The position numbers and the translations under genes were made by a program. Shown in pieces: positions 5,703-6,484 of a stretch of DNA of 6,484 nt. The notes beneath the pieces are model-generated. The model saw only the letters and a program-made list of their open reading frames with translations, was not told where the DNA came from and made no database searches. Numbering within the stretch: position 1 is the first letter of the stretch; each line of letters starts with the position of its first letter. The stretch covers positions 1-6,484 of the forward strand of contig JBBTRN010000051.1 in assembly GCA_038065175.1 (NCBI GenBank), read 5' to 3'. This stretch comes from JBBTRN01 sp038065175 (GTDB lineage Bacteria > Patescibacteriota > Doudnabacteria > UBA920).

Positions 5703-5999
5703 ATGAAAAATATCAATCTTAATATAGGCTTCAAATCTTTAGGCGCAAAGTTTAAAACCAACACCGCGCTTGTCTTTTATTTAATTTTTGCGGCTATTTT
5801 ATTGTATGAGTTTTCAATTTTTTACGCTGCGGTCAAGCAGGTTCAAACTTCCAGAGAAGCCATAGTTGACCCGGTTACCCCGCGCGGCGTGCGGTTAAGG
5901 CTGAACGAGTACCAGGAAGCCGCAAAAAGAATAGAAGACGGCAGGAAATTTTACCCGGGAGTCCCTTTGTACGAAAACCCTTTTGGGGTAAGGCAGTGA
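5703..5999 (+). CDS. Small single-pass membrane protein at the end of the pil operon, unknown function
   Basis: A 98-residue protein not assigned to a family. It has a basic N-terminal tail (residues 1-20, several Lys), one probable transmembrane helix at about 22-44 and a charged C-terminal segment (45-98) ending PLYENPFGVRQ. There is no signal peptidase cleavage site or lipobox, and the segment is too short for a PilP or PilQ domain. By position, after pilO, it takes the place of pilP, but PilP is a lipoprotein and this is not. The topology (cytoplasmic basic tail, external C-terminus) resembles that of PilN and PilO, so a small partner of the alignment complex is possible; this is inference from context. 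The ATG directly follows the right arm of the GxxExxY cassette. It is the last gene of the operon. Confidence 0.75.
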   Translation: MKNINLNIGFKSLGAKFKTNTALVFYLIFAAILLYEFSIFYAAVKQVQTSREAIVDPVTPRGVRLRLNEYQEAAKRIEDGRKFYPGVPLYENPFGVRQ

Positions 6000-6013
6000 T
6001 TTTTAGGCCGGCT

Positions 6014-6027
6014 GGTTGAGTTATAAT
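6014..6027 (+). promoter_or_regulatory. Promoter-like -10 box, GGTTGAGTTATAAT
   Basis: A perfect TATAAT (6022-6027) 22 bases after the last pil gene, but no good -35 hexamer at 16 to 18 bases upstream. The 14-base context recurs at 6209-6222 with one change. It would transcribe the structured non-coding region and possibly the tRNAs. Confidence 0.3.
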
Positions 6028-6038
6028 CAAATAGATTT

Positions 6039-6058
6039 CCTCGGAGCTTGCTCCGGGG
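6039..6058 (+). repeat. Hairpin 1 of a pair (CTTG loop)
   Basis: Eight-base-pair stem with a four-base loop: CCTCGGAG-CTTG-CTCCGGGG, with one T-G pair. It shares its plan with the hairpin at 6128-6147. No T-run follows, so it is not a typical intrinsic terminator. Confidence 0.75.
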
Positions 6059-6074
6059 TGTCCCCTGCAGTTTT

Positions 6075-6106
6075 CCCTCCCCTTGATGGGGAGGGTTAGG
6101 GAGGGG
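6075..6106 (+). repeat. C-rich/G-rich hairpin overlapping a G-quadruplex motif
   Basis: CCCTCCCC (6075-6082) and GGGGAGGG (6088-6095) form a perfect eight-base-pair stem around the loop TTGAT. Bases 6088-6106 read GGGG-A-GGG-TTA-GGG-A-GGGG, which meets the canonical four-tract quadruplex pattern with loops of 1, 3 and 1. The stem and the quadruplex share the same G tracts and so exclude each other. Confidence 0.75.
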
Positions 6107-6127
6107 TGATGCATTCTGCGGTTGATA

Positions 6128-6147
6128 CCTCGCAGTTTGCTGCGGGG
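6128..6147 (+). repeat. Hairpin 2 of a pair (TTTG loop)
   Basis: CCTCGCAG-TTTG-CTGCGGGG: eight base pairs and a four-base loop. Compared with 6039-6058, a G-C pair in the stem has become C-G, so both strands changed together. It is REP-like, but with only two copies in view it cannot be assigned to a repeat family here. Confidence 0.75.
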
Positions 6148-6177
6148 TAATTCATTCAAATGAGATAACTGATTGCT

Positions 6178-6204
6178 TTTTTTGTTTTTTTTGTGGCTTT
6201 TTTT
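6178..6204 (+). other. T-rich tract
   Basis: Three T-runs of 6, 8 and 7 bases separated by G or TGGC; 22 of 27 bases are T. It lies about 30 bases after hairpin 2, too far for a classical intrinsic terminator, but it may help end pil-operon transcription. Only a weak stem, TCATT-CA-AATGA (6152-6163), lies between. Confidence 0.4.
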
Positions 6205-6208
6205 GTTG

Positions 6209-6222
6209 GGTTGGGTTATAAT
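6209..6222 (+). promoter_or_regulatory. Promoter-like -10 box, GGTTGGGTTATAAT, before the tRNA genes
   Basis: A perfect TATAAT at 6217-6222, about 64 bases before the tRNA remnant and 138 before the intact tRNA. The upstream region is T-rich and has no clear TTGACA hexamer at normal spacing. It is the best candidate promoter for the tRNAs. Confidence 0.4.
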
Positions 6223-6285
6223 ATTTTGCCGTATCTTTGCTAATCGTCTGCTCTCGTAGCTCATTCTTGCCCCGTCACTCATTTT

Positions 6286-6337
6286 GTCTCCGTGGTGAAA
6301 TGGATATCACAACGGTCTTCGGAACCGTTATTGGGGG
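6286..6337 (+). pseudogene. Truncated tRNA-Arg(TCG), 5' part only
   Basis: A well-formed tRNA 5' portion: acceptor strand GTCTCCG (6286-6292), D-stem GTGA/TCAC (6295-6298, 6307-6310), anticodon stem ACGGT/ACCGT (6312-6316, 6324-6328) with loop CTTCGGA and anticodon TCG at 6319-6321, then GGGGG (6333-6337) as the 5' strand of the T-stem. The next bases are CCCGCCCC instead of a TTC loop. No CGGAGAC acceptor partner occurs before the next tRNA, so the T-loop, 3' T-stem and 3' acceptor are missing. It cannot fold into a normal tRNA and is probably a deletion remnant. Confidence 0.75.
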
Positions 6338-6359
6338 CCCGCCCCGTTAAATATATTTT

Positions 6360-6436
6360 GCACCCGTAGCTCAATTGGATAGAGCGTGTGGCTTCGGACC
6401 ACAAGGCTCCAGGTTCAACTCCTGGCGGGTGCACCA
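6360..6436 (+). tRNA. tRNA-Arg(TCG) with encoded CCA
   Basis: A complete cloverleaf decoding CGA. Acceptor stem GCACCCG (6360-6366) pairs with CGGGTGC (6426-6432), followed by discriminator A and encoded CCA (6434-6436). The D-stem is GCTC/GAGC (6369-6372, 6382-6385). The anticodon stem TGTGG/CCACA (6387-6391, 6399-6403) holds loop CTTCGGA with anticodon TCG at 6394-6396. The T-stem CCAGG/CCTGG (6409-6413, 6421-6425) holds loop TTCAACT. All stems are perfect. Confidence 0.96.
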
Positions 6437-6462
6437 TGTAGGAAAAGTCAAAGAGTTTTGGT

Positions 6463-6483
6463 TCGCCTCGCTTCGCTCGGCGA
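6463..6483 (+). repeat. GC-rich imperfect palindrome at the window edge
   Basis: TCGCC (6463-6467) pairs with GGCGA (6479-6483); an internal mismatch and a GC/GC pair enclose the core TTC. It starts about 27 bases after the tRNA. No T-run is visible before the window ends, so whether it is a terminator or a dispersed repeat cannot be told. Confidence 0.4.
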
Positions 6484-6484
6484 C

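Noticed and set aside
5214..5711. Target-site duplication around the GxxExxY cassette
   Set aside because: The AAAAAT words at 5215-5220 and 5706-5711 are similar but the right one is not adjacent to the arm, and such words are common in AT-rich sequence.
6128..6204. Intrinsic terminator formed by hairpin 2 and the T-rich tract
   Set aside because: About 30 bases separate the stem from the first T-run, too far for the classical mechanism, so it is recorded only as a T-rich tract.
5875..6282. 135-codon open frame on the - strand covering the end of the operon and the structured region
   Set aside because: Its translation runs through the hairpins, the G-rich unit and the T-rich tract (giving Lys/Asn runs) and overlaps the 98-aa gene antisense; it shows no protein-like domain pattern and no start signal.
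6286..6360. Intron-containing tRNA
   Set aside because: The break is in the T-arm, not the anticodon loop, and no matching 3' exon (CGGAGAC) occurs downstream in the window.
6286..6436. Mobile-element attachment site created by integration into a tRNA gene
   Set aside because: Integrases normally leave a displaced 3' tRNA fragment and restore the full gene; here a 5' fragment remains, and no integrase is present.

Overview
The window looks like a piece of a genome from the Candidate Phyla Radiation (Patescibacteria, perhaps Parcubacteria) or another small-genomed, apparently monoderm lineage. This is an inference from four things: the gene order pilB-pilC-pilM-pilN-pilO without a secretin gene, short AT-rich spacers with almost no Shine-Dalgarno sequences, the style of the two small accessory genes (four-helix-bundle and GxxExxY families), and tRNA genes next to the locus. 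No rRNA or other marker gene is present, so the taxonomic call is moderate at best.

Positions 1-5999 are one co-directional type IV pilus operon on the + strand. It holds the assembly ATPase PilB (entering from the left edge, N-terminus missing), the inner-membrane platform PilC, and the PilM-PilN-PilO alignment complex. A 98-residue single-pass membrane protein of unknown function sits where pilP is in Gram-negative operons. PilB drives pilin polymerisation from the cytoplasm, PilC couples it to the membrane, and PilM docks on the INLLP motif of PilN, which pairs with PilO.

The operon is interrupted twice by small one-gene units that do not belong to the pilus machinery. Between pilB and pilC (about 1256-1705) is a 23S-rRNA-intervening-sequence-type four-helix-bundle gene, flanked immediately by inverted repeats built from TTGACAAAA units. 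Between pilO and the last pil-like gene (5221-5702) is a GxxExxY-type PD-(D/E)xK nuclease-like gene, flanked by a 47-bp ungapped inverted repeat built from CGAAT units. Both are in the sense direction, both have repeat arms flush with stop and start codons, and both would place their ORF in the loop of a long mRNA hairpin. Repeats of the first family, without any gene, also fill the pilC-pilM and pilM-pilN gaps. These units are the most interesting content here: a candidate class of hairpin-bounded single-gene cassettes that insert at gene boundaries inside an operon.

Positions 6000-6285 hold no gene but are dense in structure: two related hairpins with covarying stems, a hairpin that overlaps a canonical G-quadruplex motif, a T-rich tract, and two copies of a GGTTGRGTTATAAT promoter-like box. 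After this come a truncated 5' part of a tRNA-Arg(TCG) gene (6286-6337) and an intact tRNA-Arg(TCG) with encoded CCA (6360-6436). The window ends in another GC-rich imperfect palindrome.
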